Assembly: GCA_052318935.1 (NCBI GenBank)
Contig: JBQRKO010000001.1
Reading direction: 5' to 3' (one strand)
DNA length: 64,000 nucleotides
From: Niallia sp052318935
Lineage (GTDB): Bacteria > Bacillota > Bacilli > Bacillales > Cytobacillaceae
Below, piece by piece: positions 25,101 through 33,698 of the stretch; positions within the stretch are counted from its first letter, which is position 1; each line of letters begins with the position of its first letter. The notes under the pieces are model-generated. The model was not told where the DNA came from and did not search any database. It worked only from the letters and a program-made list of their open reading frames with translations. A program made the translations under genes and the position numbers.

Positions 25101-25148
25101 ATGAGGAGAGAATAATTATAAATAGGTTTTTGTGTCAGTGATAAAGAA

Positions 25149-25162
25149 GTGTAAATTTACAC
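25149..25162. promoter_or_regulatory. 14-bp palindrome upstream of the packaging genes
   Basis: GTGTAAATTTACAC is a perfect palindrome 38 bp before the small terminase start. The same 14 bases form the core of the palindrome at 34857-34882, and a related GTGTAAAAT/ATTTTACAC pair lies at 38875-38903. It could be a regulator site for the packaging operon. Confidence 0.45.
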
Positions 25163-25200
25163 AAAATGATGTTAACTTGTAAAGGGGTGAAATTGTAAAA

Positions 25201-25665
25201 ATGGATGAGCTAATGAAGCTAAATGAATTAGGTTTGACTGAACAACAAGATGAAGCTGCATGTCTACTTGCTTACGGAGGCATGGAGAAACAGATGATTG
25301 CTAAAGCTGTAGGAGTATCACGAACCACATTATATAAGTGGGAAAAGAAGCCAGAATTTATAGAGGCGGTAGACATATACAAACGTGACAAAAAAAATGT
25401 ATCACGCTCGTTGATGCTTGGATTGCTTGAGGAAGCTGTCAAAGTACAGGCGGCATTGCTTAAATCTGAGGATGAAAGTATCCGACTAAAAGCCAGTGAT
25501 CGTATTGTTCAACATGTTCTAGGTAAACCATCAAGTAGTATTGAATTAACAACTAATCTAAATAATAATGAAGGTTCTACTCCTAAAGATATACTGGAGA
25601 TGGAAGACGAGGAATTTGAACGAAAAATGTTAGAGGAATATGAGGATGTTGAATCTGATGATTAA
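25201..25665 (+). CDS. terS: terminase small subunit (phBC6A51-like HTH)
   Basis: The protein has 154 residues. An N-terminal HTH (about 12-50: GMEKQMIAKAVGVSRTTLYK) binds the packaging site, followed by a helical region (LMLGLLEEAVKVQAALLKSE) and an acidic tail (EDVESDD) likely to contact the large subunit. The start ATG follows AAAGGGGTG. It opens the packaging/head operon. The large subunit is 0.9 kb downstream, separated by a recombinase gene. Confidence 0.85.
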   Translation: MDELMKLNELGLTEQQDEAACLLAYGGMEKQMIAKAVGVSRTTLYKWEKKPEFIEAVDIYKRDKKNVSRSLMLGLLEEAVKVQAALLKSEDESIRLKASDRIVQHVLGKPSSSIELTTNLNNNEGSTPKDILEMEDEEFERKMLEEYEDVESDD

Positions 25666-25708
25666 TTAGACAATGTACGTTTTTGTATGTATTCATACAT
25701 TCATATTG

Positions 25709-25737
25709 TTGATATTACTATACTTATGTATTATAAT
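25709..25737 (+). promoter_or_regulatory. strong sigma-A promoter for the second recombinase
   Basis: TTGATA (25709-25714) and TATAAT (25732-25737) are 17 bp apart. A near-palindromic ATGTATtcATACAT (25687-25700) just upstream could be an operator. Confidence 0.7.
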
Positions 25738-25770
25738 AAGAATATAGATACAATATCGTACATTGGAGGT

Positions 25771-26328
25771 ATGAAAATGGATGAAAAGAACGTACAACCA
25801 CTAAGAACAAGAGAAGAAATTGAGGAAATGAAATGGTCATTAAGAAGACATTGTAGTGAACGAGATCACTTTATGTTTGTATTTGGTATTAATACTGGAC
25901 TTAGAATAAGCGATATTGTTCCATTAAAAGTTAAAGATGTAAAGAATAAACAACATGTTATTAAGAAAGAAACTAAAACAAAGAAGATTAAACGATTCTA
26001 TCTTAATAATACTTTACGTGAAGAGATTGCTACATATATTCAAGGTATGGATGATGAGGATTATCTATTCCCGAGTCGTAAAGGTGATAAGAATATATCT
26101 ACAACTCAAGCCTATAGATCACTTGTTAAAGCAGCAAAGATGATAGATAGAGATGATATAGGTACTCATACAATGCGTAAAACGTTTGGCTATCATCATT
26201 ATCAAAGAAATAAAGATGTAGCGACTCTTCAAACGTTATTTAATCACTCTGCACCGTCCATTACACTAGGATATATTGGAATAACAGACGATGAAGTAGA
26301 AGCAACACTTATAGATTTTTCACTATAA
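25771..26328 (+). CDS. second tyrosine recombinase, in the packaging module
   Basis: This compact 185-residue recombinase has only the catalytic domain. It starts at ATG 25771 (TTGGAGG upstream; an ATG at 25777 is also possible). All active-site residues are present: R45 (NTGLRISDI), H133-T-M-R136, H159 (LFNHSAPSI) and Y168 (LGYIGI). It lacks an arm-binding domain, so it cannot work like the integrase at 733-1854. It has its own promoter and terminator inside the terminase operon. It may resolve genome multimers, act on a phage site, or serve as a regulator like SPbeta YopR-type relatives. Confidence 0.85.
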   Translation: MKMDEKNVQPLRTREEIEEMKWSLRRHCSERDHFMFVFGINTGLRISDIVPLKVKDVKNKQHVIKKETKTKKIKRFYLNNTLREEIATYIQGMDDEDYLFPSRKGDKNISTTQAYRSLVKAAKMIDRDDIGTHTMRKTFGYHHYQRNKDVATLQTLFNHSAPSITLGYIGITDDEVEATLIDFSL

Positions 26329-26350
26329 GACCTGAAAATGGTCTTTTTTA
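26327..26350 (+). terminator. terminator after the second recombinase
   Basis: AGACC-tgaaaat-GGTCT is followed by TTTTTTA. Confidence 0.7.
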
Positions 26351-26510
26351 TTTGGAATAAAGAGAGATTCATGATGCAACTTTGACTGTCAGACAGCAAT
26401 AACAGCCTTATATGAAGCTTTATCTATTCAGATTATATATGTATCAGCGATGATATGAGGTCATAAGCAAGCGATATGAAGGGATGAGGGGGTACCATTC
26501 TGTCTAAAAA
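26351..26510. other. gap before terminase large subunit; possible packaging site
   Basis: The stretch contains an odd palindrome CTGTCAGACAG (26386-26396) and near-direct repeats GATATGAGG / GATATGAAGG followed by GATGAGGGGG. Pac or cos sites commonly lie in or near the small terminase gene, so this is a candidate. No gene is visible. Confidence 0.3.
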
Positions 26511-28325
26511 ATGGTGAAATATGCCCGCAACAACCTTCATAAATTTTTTCTGAAATTTTTTTTATTGGAGGTGATTACAATCGCATCACAAATTGACAAA
26601 ATTAATAATAAGAGAAATCGTGATTTGTTACGTGAGTATCTAGCTAAAGACTACATGAAAAAAGGATACTCGCCTAAAGAAGCAATTCAACGTGCAAAGT
26701 ATCTTATGCAAAAATATGAAAAAAATCTATTCGGTGAAAAAGGTTTAGCTTGGAGCTTAGGTAAGAGATCGTTAGAATTCTTTTGCTTGTATTACTTACA
26801 AGATGTATTTGTAAACGATGATGATTGTGCTCCTATCGCTCCTGTCCATAAACAAATATGGCTAGATATTGAAGATATGATTTTACGAAATACTCACGCT
26901 CGACAAGGGTATATCCTACCAAGGGGTACAGGGAAATCTGCATTTGGAAATTTAAGTGCAGTAGTGTTTTGTCATGCGTACCGATTAAAAAGGTACACAT
27001 TAGTAGGGTCAAGTATTGGTAACACTTCTCGAAAATTTATTAAACAAATTAGGGATTCTATTGTAGATAATATTTACATGGAGCATTCCTTTGGTAAATT
27101 AATCGACTCATCCAATAGAAGTCTAATAAACAACGCTGATATGATCGAGTTCACAAACAAAAGTATGGTCGAAAGTATTTCCAGTACGTCTCCTATGCGT
27201 GGTCGTAAATATGGGAAAAATATCCGTGTTGAACTTTTAATTTTAGATGACTTTCAAGATGATGACGATGTGAGGACGGAAACCGCAAGGGAACAGAAGT
27301 GGAAAAGATATTCAGATGATGCTACTAAGGCTATTCAGAAACCTAAGAAAGATGAAAATGGAAAGATTGTTAAACAAGCCCATATGATTGCATTAGGAAC
27401 TTTGCAACATCCAGAGGACTTCTACTCTAGATTACACAAAGACCCTACTTGGAAATTTAGAAAAGAAAAAGGTGTGCTTGTAGATGATGTAGATGAATTT
27501 TTCAATGAAGGTCTATGGTTAGAATTTAAAAAGCTTCTTACTAATAATAAAGATGAGAATCGTTTGGATACTGCTAAGCGTTTTTATTATGACCATGAAG
27601 AAGAAATGCAATATCCTTTATTATGGTCTGAATTTTGGGATTGTTTGGATTATGCTTTAGATTATTATTCAAATCCAGCTTCATTTAACCAAGAGGTACA
27701 AGCTAAACTAGATTCAAAAGGTCAAAAGAAATTTAACACTATTATTACTGAATCAGATAAATCAATTAATGCTCATGATTTTACTAAAACAATGTTAGTT
27801 ATTGACCCAGCTGGAACTAAGAATAAACAAAAACGAAAAGACTATTATGCTTATATAGTTGGGAGCCTTGGTGAAAATAATATTCGCTATGTAAGAAAAG
27901 GATTAGTATTTAAGCATGAGTATGAGGACTATATACAACAAACCTTAAAATTACTTAAAGAATATCCAGAAATTACACATATTTCAATAGAGAAAAACAC
28001 GTATTCAGGAGCCGATGTTATCAGACTTCAGGAATTAGTTAGTCTTGATTCTGAATTGAAAAGACGTAAATTTGAATGGATTAATAAACATCAAACGAAA
28101 AATAAAGATGACAAAATTAATACAATTGTCGGAGATGTTAACTTAGGTCAAATTGTCTTTAATGAAGAAGATGAGGAGCCAATCGAACATTTAAAAGAGT
28201 TTGCTGGTTGTGATTATAGTCGTACAGATGACTTTGCAGACTGTTTAAGTGAATTTGCAAAACAAATATTAGAAATAGAAATTTTAAAGTCAGTCAAGAG
28301 TGTTCCTAGGGATTGGCTTTTTTAG
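26511..28325 (+). CDS. terL: terminase large subunit
   Basis: The ATPase has Walker A PRGTGKS (around residue 137, counting from the ATG at 26511) and Walker B LLILDD. The RNase H-like nuclease domain carries VIDPAG (first Asp), ISIEKNTYSGAD and DDFADCLSEF (last Asp). It cuts and pumps DNA into the procapsid. The start is unsure. The ATG at 26511 has no good ribosome-binding site and gives an odd Phe-rich N-terminus, whereas a strong TTGGAGGTGAT lies just upstream of in-frame ATT (26574) and ATC (26580) codons. A non-canonical start there would give about 581 residues. Confidence 0.93.
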   Translation: MVKYARNNLHKFFLKFFLLEVITIASQIDKINNKRNRDLLREYLAKDYMKKGYSPKEAIQRAKYLMQKYEKNLFGEKGLAWSLGKRSLEFFCLYYLQDVFVNDDDCAPIAPVHKQIWLDIEDMILRNTHARQGYILPRGTGKSAFGNLSAVVFCHAYRLKRYTLVGSSIGNTSRKFIKQIRDSIVDNIYMEHSFGKLIDSSNRSLINNADMIEFTNKSMVESISSTSPMRGRKYGKNIRVELLILDDFQDDDDVRTETAREQKWKRYSDDATKAIQKPKKDENGKIVKQAHMIALGTLQHPEDFYSRLHKDPTWKFRKEKGVLVDDVDEFFNEGLWLEFKKLLTNNKDENRLDTAKRFYYDHEEEMQYPLLWSEFWDCLDYALDYYSNPASFNQEVQAKLDSKGQKKFNTIITESDKSINAHDFTKTMLVIDPAGTKNKQKRKDYYAYIVGSLGENNIRYVRKGLVFKHEYEDYIQQTLKLLKEYPEITHISIEKNTYSGADVIRLQELVSLDSELKRRKFEWINKHQTKNKDDKINTIVGDVNLGQIVFNEEDEEPIEHLKEFAGCDYSRTDDFADCLSEFAKQILEIEILKSVKSVPRDWLF

Positions 28326-28339
28326 TATGAGGTGGAAAG

Positions 28340-29632
28340 ATGGAGCAAGAAAAAATAATATTATTACTCTTAGATGAGATGGATAAAAGGAAATCATATT
28401 ATGAAAAATTAGAAAGATATTATAATGGCGATCATGACATTTTATATGAAAATGCTTTCTTTGATCAAACCAAAAATGATAGACGAGCAGTATTTAACTA
28501 TTGTCGTAAAACTGTACAAAATTATGTTGGTTATATGTTAGGTAAGCCTATATCGTACCAATCTAAAAATGGAAATAAACAATTTATTAATTCCATTGAA
28601 GCTCATTTTGGATACTGGGAAAAGGAACATAATATCAAACTAAAAGAACTTAGTGAAGTATATGGCGTTTCCTATGAGGTAGCATATTCTACTAAGAATA
28701 AAGAATTTCAATGTGCTGCATTTAGTCCATTAGAAATGATTACACTGACAGATGGGACAATAGAAAAAAATGTTTCATTGGCAGTTAGAAGATATAAGAA
28801 AAAATTTGATGATACTACCTATGTAGATGTTTGGGATAGTACATTCATAACTAAATATTCACTGAAAAATCAATTATTAACTGTGATAGATAAAAAACCA
28901 CACTTATTTTCTTCTTGTCCTGTAAATGAAAATCCTAATAACGATTTAAAAAAATCTGCATTTGCTGATGTTATAAGTATTGTAGATTTATATAATGCTG
29001 CTAACTCAACTGCTGTGAATGAGATGTTAGACCATAGAAGTGCATATTTAGTTATTGAAGGAGCGGATTTGGACTATGAAGAAGCGGTAAAAATGAAACA
29101 AAATGGTATACTAATTACTCCTCCGGGAAGCAAGGTTTATTGGGCTACGAAAGATATTAATAACAGTTTCTTTAATGAGATGTTAGATAAGTGGCAAGAT
29201 GAAGTATATATTCAAACAAATACTGTGAATTTAAATGAAAACTTTCAATCTAATACAAGTGGTGTTTCTATTCGATTGAAATTACAGGAATTAGAAAACT
29301 TAACTGCTCTTAAAGAAGCCACTTTCGAGAAAGTCATTAAGAAGCGTTTAGAATTATTCTGTGATTGGCTACAAACCGCAGAAGGTAAAGAATGCTCCTA
29401 TAGAGACGTAGTTATCTCATTCAGTAGAAATGTTCCTGTCGATGAAAAGACTATTGCCGATATGATTGTGGAATTAAAAGACATGCTTCCATTAGAAGAT
29501 TTATTGTCATGGCATCCTAGAGTATCTAATCCTCAAGCAGCTATTGAACGTTTAATGAAGGAACGTGATGCAATGGGATTAAATGAATTAGATAATGCAT
29601 TACAAAATAGAAATGTGAATAGAGATGAATAG
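28340..29632 (+). CDS. portal protein (SPP1 gp6-like)
   Basis: The 430-residue protein has a GAGGTGG site. N-terminal signatures of the SPP1-type portal family are present: RKSYYEKLERYYNGDHDILY, then RRAVFNYCRKTVQNYVGYMLGKP. The C-terminus has the helical stem/crown region (SGVSIRLKLQELENLTALKE). The dodecameric portal forms the DNA channel at one capsid vertex. It overlaps the next gene by 8 bp, as is common in head operons. Confidence 0.9.
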   Translation: MEQEKIILLLLDEMDKRKSYYEKLERYYNGDHDILYENAFFDQTKNDRRAVFNYCRKTVQNYVGYMLGKPISYQSKNGNKQFINSIEAHFGYWEKEHNIKLKELSEVYGVSYEVAYSTKNKEFQCAAFSPLEMITLTDGTIEKNVSLAVRRYKKKFDDTTYVDVWDSTFITKYSLKNQLLTVIDKKPHLFSSCPVNENPNNDLKKSAFADVISIVDLYNAANSTAVNEMLDHRSAYLVIEGADLDYEEAVKMKQNGILITPPGSKVYWATKDINNSFFNEMLDKWQDEVYIQTNTVNLNENFQSNTSGVSIRLKLQELENLTALKEATFEKVIKKRLELFCDWLQTAEGKECSYRDVVISFSRNVPVDEKTIADMIVELKDMLPLEDLLSWHPRVSNPQAAIERLMKERDAMGLNELDNALQNRNVNRDE

Positions 29633-30479
29633 TTTAGATGAAGCAATCATTGAAATTATCGAAGAAAACATTAAAGATATTGAAACAAGTGAATTAGAGA
29701 TTGCTGAACTGTATAAGAAACAAGAGGAAAGTACTATCGATTACATAAGTAAGCTATTTATCAAACTTGGTAAAGATGGATTGCTCAATTACTCGGAAAT
29801 GTTAAAGTATAATCGTTTGCAATCATTTCAGAATTATTTGGAGGAACAAGTCAAATCACTCATTGATAAAGAATCATCAATTGTTAATGGACTGCTATTC
29901 TTATTGTTCAGTCAAGTTTATTATAAACAGGCATATACGCTTGAAAAGTTTACTAAATCAAAAGTTAAATATCGAAAATGGGATAAAGATGAGATCAATA
30001 ACATCGTCAATTTTAACTGGAATGGTACTTCTTATATGGATAGGATTAAAAATAATCATATTTCATTAGTGAGTAAAATTCTTACATCTTTCACACAAAG
30101 TTTAAGGAAAAATGAGTCTATAGATGCTATCGCAAAGAATGTAAATAAGTCGATGAATATTCGATATAGCCACAGTAAATCTTTAGTGGAAACTGAGGCT
30201 TTTAGGGTTATTACGGATTCACAAGAAAAATCTTTTGTAGATAGTCGAATAGTTGAAAAATTGTTCTTCCACGCTACATTAGATGAGAAAACAACAAACT
30301 TTTGCAGAGAACATCATGGACTTATTTATCCTATTGAAAGTTTAGATAGACCTATGCTTCCGGCACATATTCATTGTAGAAGTATATGGCTACCAATATT
30401 AATAGAAGAAACTAGCCAAAAGGAATATCAGGAATTTGCTACTTATGACGATTGGTACGAATTTAATATTTTAGATTAA
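29625..30479 (+). CDS. minor head protein (SPP1 gp7 / Mu F-like)
   Basis: The protein has 284 residues. The C-terminal Mu F domain is recognisable (about 215-270): FFHATLDEKTTNFCREHHGL, then LPAHIHCRSIWLPI. These proteins bind the portal and help place it in the procapsid, and some enter the cell with DNA. It is translationally coupled to the portal gene. The head operon terminator-like hairpin follows. Confidence 0.85.
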   Translation: MNSLDEAIIEIIEENIKDIETSELEIAELYKKQEESTIDYISKLFIKLGKDGLLNYSEMLKYNRLQSFQNYLEEQVKSLIDKESSIVNGLLFLLFSQVYYKQAYTLEKFTKSKVKYRKWDKDEINNIVNFNWNGTSYMDRIKNNHISLVSKILTSFTQSLRKNESIDAIAKNVNKSMNIRYSHSKSLVETEAFRVITDSQEKSFVDSRIVEKLFFHATLDEKTTNFCREHHGLIYPIESLDRPMLPAHIHCRSIWLPILIEETSQKEYQEFATYDDWYEFNILD

Positions 30480-30511
30480 GTCACTCGTATGGGTGGCTTT
30501 TTGTCTTTTTT
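30479..30511 (+). terminator. terminator-like hairpin
   Basis: AGTCAC/GTGGCT around TCGTATGG is followed by TTTTTGTCTTTTTT, immediately after the minor head gene. Confidence 0.65.
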
Positions 30512-30592
30512 CTATTTGTAGACGGCATAAAGAGCAAATAGAACACAAATAAAACACATTGAGGCATGTACTTAATGGGTTAGGAGGAAGAA

Positions 30593-31171
30593 ATGGATTT
30601 AAAAGAAGTAAGAGAGTTCCTAATGGGACAGAAAGATACAGACAATGTAAAAGCATTGTTAGGAGAACTTTATACGCCTACTGTAGATGGAGTTAAAGGG
30701 TTCCTAGAAGATAATGAAGACGGTAAAAAATTACTTCAATCATTATCAGATTCACGAGTAACACAAGGGATTGAAACTTTCAAAAAGAATAATCTCGAAA
30801 AATTGATTGAGGATGAAATGGCAAAAAGAAATATGTCTGAAACTCCTGAACAAAAGCAAATAAGAGAACTAAAAGAACTTATTGCTGCACGAGATAAAGA
30901 AGCTTTAACGAAAGAATTAAAGGCTGAAGCTTTGACAACTCTTTCTGAAAAGAAATTACCAGTGTTTTTGGTGGATCAATTATTAGGCAATGATAGTGAA
31001 TCAACTAAACAAAATTTAACTAAGTTTGAAGAACAGTGGAATGCTCAAATTCAAACAGTTAAAGATGAAATTTTAAAGAATAATGGAACGGTTATTGACG
31101 ATGGTTCTAATGGTGGAGGTTCCACAGGAAACTTCATGGATGCTATTCTAAGTAACCAAACTCGTAAGTAA
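30593..31171 (+). CDS. capsid scaffold protein
   Basis: This 192-residue, highly charged helical protein (coiled coil about 60-150, rich in Lys and Glu) has a Gly/Ser-rich linker near the end (DDGSNGGGSTGNF) and lies directly before the major capsid gene. Size, composition and order are those of siphovirus scaffold proteins, which shape the procapsid and are then lost. No maturation protease is seen nearby. The AGGAGG site is strong. Confidence 0.8.
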   Translation: MDLKEVREFLMGQKDTDNVKALLGELYTPTVDGVKGFLEDNEDGKKLLQSLSDSRVTQGIETFKKNNLEKLIEDEMAKRNMSETPEQKQIRELKELIAARDKEALTKELKAEALTTLSEKKLPVFLVDQLLGNDSESTKQNLTKFEEQWNAQIQTVKDEILKNNGTVIDDGSNGGGSTGNFMDAILSNQTRK

Positions 31172-31220
31172 TTAACTTATTAAAAAACAAACTATAAAAT
31201 TATAAAGGTGGAAATTAAAC

Positions 31221-32105
31221 ATGGCATTTTTAAAAGATCAATTAGCAGGATTTGTACCAACAGAAAGTTCATTTGAAATTATGAAAGATGTAACTCAAGG
31301 TTCAACTACATTAAAACTTTCTAAAGTAGAAGAAATGAAATCTGATAAAAAGAAATTCACTGTTTTAGCTAATGGAGCTGGAGCTTACTGGGTTGGTGAA
31401 TCTGAACGTATCCAAACTAGTGAAGTATCTTACATTTTCCCAGAAATTGAAGCTAAGAAATTAGCAGTAATCATCCCTGTAACTAAAGAAAAATTAAATG
31501 ATACTGTAATTGATGTATTTAGTGAATTAAAAGGTGAGATCGCTAAAGCTTTCTATAAAGCTATTGACTCAGCTTGTTTATTTGGAACTAATTCTCCATT
31601 TGCAAAAAATATCTTTGGTGCAGCAACAGCGGCAGGAAATACAGTTGCAAAAGGAACGAATACAAGCCTAGATTTAGACGTTTCCGATGTAATGGCACTA
31701 GTTGAAGATGGAGGGTTAGACGTTGACGGTTTCATTGGTCATCGTGGAATTAAAAATAACTTACGTAAATTACGTGATGCTAATGGTAATGCTCTATATG
31801 TCGATGGTGTGAACCAAAAAGAATTATATAACATTGCTGTTGAATTTGCTGATAATGCGAGTTTCGATAAAACTAAAGCAGAACTACTTGCTGGTAATTT
31901 TGACTATTCTTTAGTTGGTATTCGTCAAGGGATTGAATATGAAATCCTAAAAGAAGCTACTTTACATACTATAACTATGGGTGATGGAAAACCACTCGCT
32001 TTAGCTGAACAAGACATGGTGGCTATCAAAGCAACTATGCGTTTAGGTTTCTTACCTATTAAGGATGAAGCTTTTGCTGCATTAACTCCGCAAGCTGGAG
32101 CTTAA
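31221..32105 (+). CDS. major capsid protein (HK97 fold)
   Basis: The 294-residue protein has HK97-fold features: an N-arm, then a beta-hairpin E-loop region (VLANGAGAYWVGESERIQTS), a long spine helix (FSELKGEIAKAFYKAIDSAC, about residues 103-122) and the A-domain. It forms the icosahedral shell. It is preceded by scaffold and portal genes and has an AAAGGTGG ribosome-binding site. ACTATAAAAT (31191-31200) lies upstream, a word also found before the tail tube gene. Confidence 0.92.
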   Translation: MAFLKDQLAGFVPTESSFEIMKDVTQGSTTLKLSKVEEMKSDKKKFTVLANGAGAYWVGESERIQTSEVSYIFPEIEAKKLAVIIPVTKEKLNDTVIDVFSELKGEIAKAFYKAIDSACLFGTNSPFAKNIFGAATAAGNTVAKGTNTSLDLDVSDVMALVEDGGLDVDGFIGHRGIKNNLRKLRDANGNALYVDGVNQKELYNIAVEFADNASFDKTKAELLAGNFDYSLVGIRQGIEYEILKEATLHTITMGDGKPLALAEQDMVAIKATMRLGFLPIKDEAFAALTPQAGA

Positions 32106-32163
32106 TTTATACATAGAATAGGAGGCTTTTATAGTCTCCTTCCCTTTTGATGGGAGGTGTAAC

Positions 32164-32484
32164 ATGAAAAAATATGCAAAGGGAACACATTTGGTTTATT
32201 TGACTGATAAAGCATATGAGACTATCTATAAAGATTTAGGTTATTTGGAAGTAATTTCTTCTAAATACGAAAGGTCATATTTGGAAACTTTGTCTTATAG
32301 AGGACTATATGCTCTGTATTCCAGAAATGGTTTAGTTGAACATATGGCATCTCATATGAAGGAATCGAAGGAAGAAATGATTAAACAATTAGAATTAATT
32401 GAAATCAGATTTAATACTCCTGAGGAATCAGTCGAACAAAGTGTTCTTGATGAATTGAATGGAGATGGTGTAAATAATGAATAA
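32164..32484 (+). CDS. hypothetical head-region protein (106 aa)
   Basis: The N-terminal ~30 residues (KGTHLVYLTDKAYETIYKDL) resemble those of the next small protein (KDGHIIFATEKAFKVLYERQ), so the two share a small domain. The middle (ETLSYRGLYALYSRNGL) looks like a LEM/HeH-type helix-extended-loop-helix fold. It lies between capsid and connector genes. It may be a head or connector accessory protein. Confidence 0.6.
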   Translation: MKKYAKGTHLVYLTDKAYETIYKDLGYLEVISSKYERSYLETLSYRGLYALYSRNGLVEHMASHMKESKEEMIKQLELIEIRFNTPEESVEQSVLDELNGDGVNNE

Positions 32485-32626
32485 GTATCAAAATAAAGAT
32501 GGACATATTATTTTTGCTACTGAAAAAGCTTTCAAAGTTTTATATGAACGACAAGGATATGTTCCTTTTAAGGAAAAGAAAACTAAGTCGAGTCAAAAAA
32601 GTGTGAATTCAGATGGAACTAACTAA
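32477..32626 (+). CDS. small paralogue of the preceding protein (49 aa)
   Basis: The ATG at 32477 overlaps the end of the preceding gene, and the stop overlaps the start of the next. The residue pattern repeats the N-terminal domain of the 106-residue protein (GHxIx-x-TxKAxxxxYxxxGYxxx). The rest is a Lys/Ser-rich tail. Confidence 0.55.
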   Translation: MNKYQNKDGHIIFATEKAFKVLYERQGYVPFKEKKTKSSQKSVNSDGTN

Positions 32627-32927
32627 TATTAAATTATTATTGGATATCACTGATACAACACAAGACGGTTTATTAAATCTTTATGTTTCTATGGCTACTG
32701 ATTATATTTTAGATGAACTGAATCTTAATACATTACCACAATCACTTAATACCTTAGTGTACGAAATGGTTGTGTTTTTATATCGAAGCAAAGGTGTAGA
32801 GAATTTAAAATCTAATGAAGAAGGAAGTTTAATTGAAACATATATCACTGAATACCCTCCCAACATACTGAAAAGATTACAAAATTATAAAGATCGAAAT
32901 AGGAGTATAAGAGTTATTGTTACGTAA
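32613..32927 (+). CDS. head-tail connector (gp6/gp15-like)
   Basis: The protein has 104 residues. The start LTNIKLLLDITDTTQDGLLN is typical of the HK97 gp6/SPP1 gp15 adaptor family, as is the helical layout with YEMVVFLYR in the middle. It binds below the portal. The gene's last codons form the left arm of the next terminator stem. Confidence 0.82.
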   Translation: MELTNIKLLLDITDTTQDGLLNLYVSMATDYILDELNLNTLPQSLNTLVYEMVVFLYRSKGVENLKSNEEGSLIETYITEYPPNILKRLQNYKDRNRSIRVIVT

Positions 32928-32939
32928 CTCTTATTTTTT
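32907..32939 (+). terminator. terminator embedded in the connector gene end
   Basis: ATAAGAGTT/AACTCTTAT (32907-32915 and 32926-32934) is followed by TTTTTT. The next gene's ATG follows immediately (32940). Confidence 0.7.
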
Positions 32940-33659
32940 ATGTTGTTAAATAATATTTTTAATCGTCCTGCAGTAGTTGAAGGAGTTGGAGAGATTTACC
33001 CCATTCAATTAAAGGATTGGGATGAATTTGAATCGTATCTCAGTGTGCTCGTGTTATCAAAATCAAACTTTCCTACAGAAGATGAGTCTATCCCATTGCT
33101 GGATAGGATTTTATTTTACATTTCTAATAACCCCGATGAACTTGAAAAGTTGATTAACCTATTTAATTTAACAACTAGATCAAGTTCATTTAATTTGTAT
33201 TCTTTGGAAACTTATTTTTTCCGTGATGACGATGGAAAATTAATAACTTCATTGAATTATGAGGAGTTTCGTAAAGTTGTTCTTCATCAAAATGTAATCT
33301 TGGAGCCACGTATATTTAAAGACCCACGTGTCGCTGAGTGGGCTGAGAAGGCTTTGAAACTAAAAAATAAAGATGCAGCTAACATTACTTTGGAAGACAT
33401 GATTAGTACAGTATCCGTTGTTAAATGTAAGGATTATGACGTATTGGAAAAATACACTATGTATCAATTGAAAACAGATTTTCAACGGATTAATCAAATT
33501 AAGTCCTATGATGCAACGGCTAACTTGCTAGGCAATCCTTATGCTGCGAGTGAAGTTAAACTTAACCATTTTGCAGAGTATTTGGATTTATATGCTGATC
33601 CATACAAGGATGTATTCAAGAAAAGTAGTTCATCAAATATAAACCAAGCATTCAAATAA
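32940..33659 (+). CDS. hypothetical structural-module protein (239 aa)
   Basis: This is a soluble protein of 239 residues (pattern GEIYPIQLKDWDEFESYLSV near the N-terminus). I do not recognise a domain. It starts right after a terminator hairpin with no Shine-Dalgarno sequence in front, so translation may depend on re-initiation or on a later start. The position between connector and tail tube is unusual for a protein of this size. Confidence 0.6.
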   Translation: MLLNNIFNRPAVVEGVGEIYPIQLKDWDEFESYLSVLVLSKSNFPTEDESIPLLDRILFYISNNPDELEKLINLFNLTTRSSSFNLYSLETYFFRDDDGKLITSLNYEEFRKVVLHQNVILEPRIFKDPRVAEWAEKALKLKNKDAANITLEDMISTVSVVKCKDYDVLEKYTMYQLKTDFQRINQIKSYDATANLLGNPYAASEVKLNHFAEYLDLYADPYKDVFKKSSSSNINQAFK

Positions 33660-33698
33660 TAAAAAACTATAAAAATAAAAGGATAAGGTGAATATATT

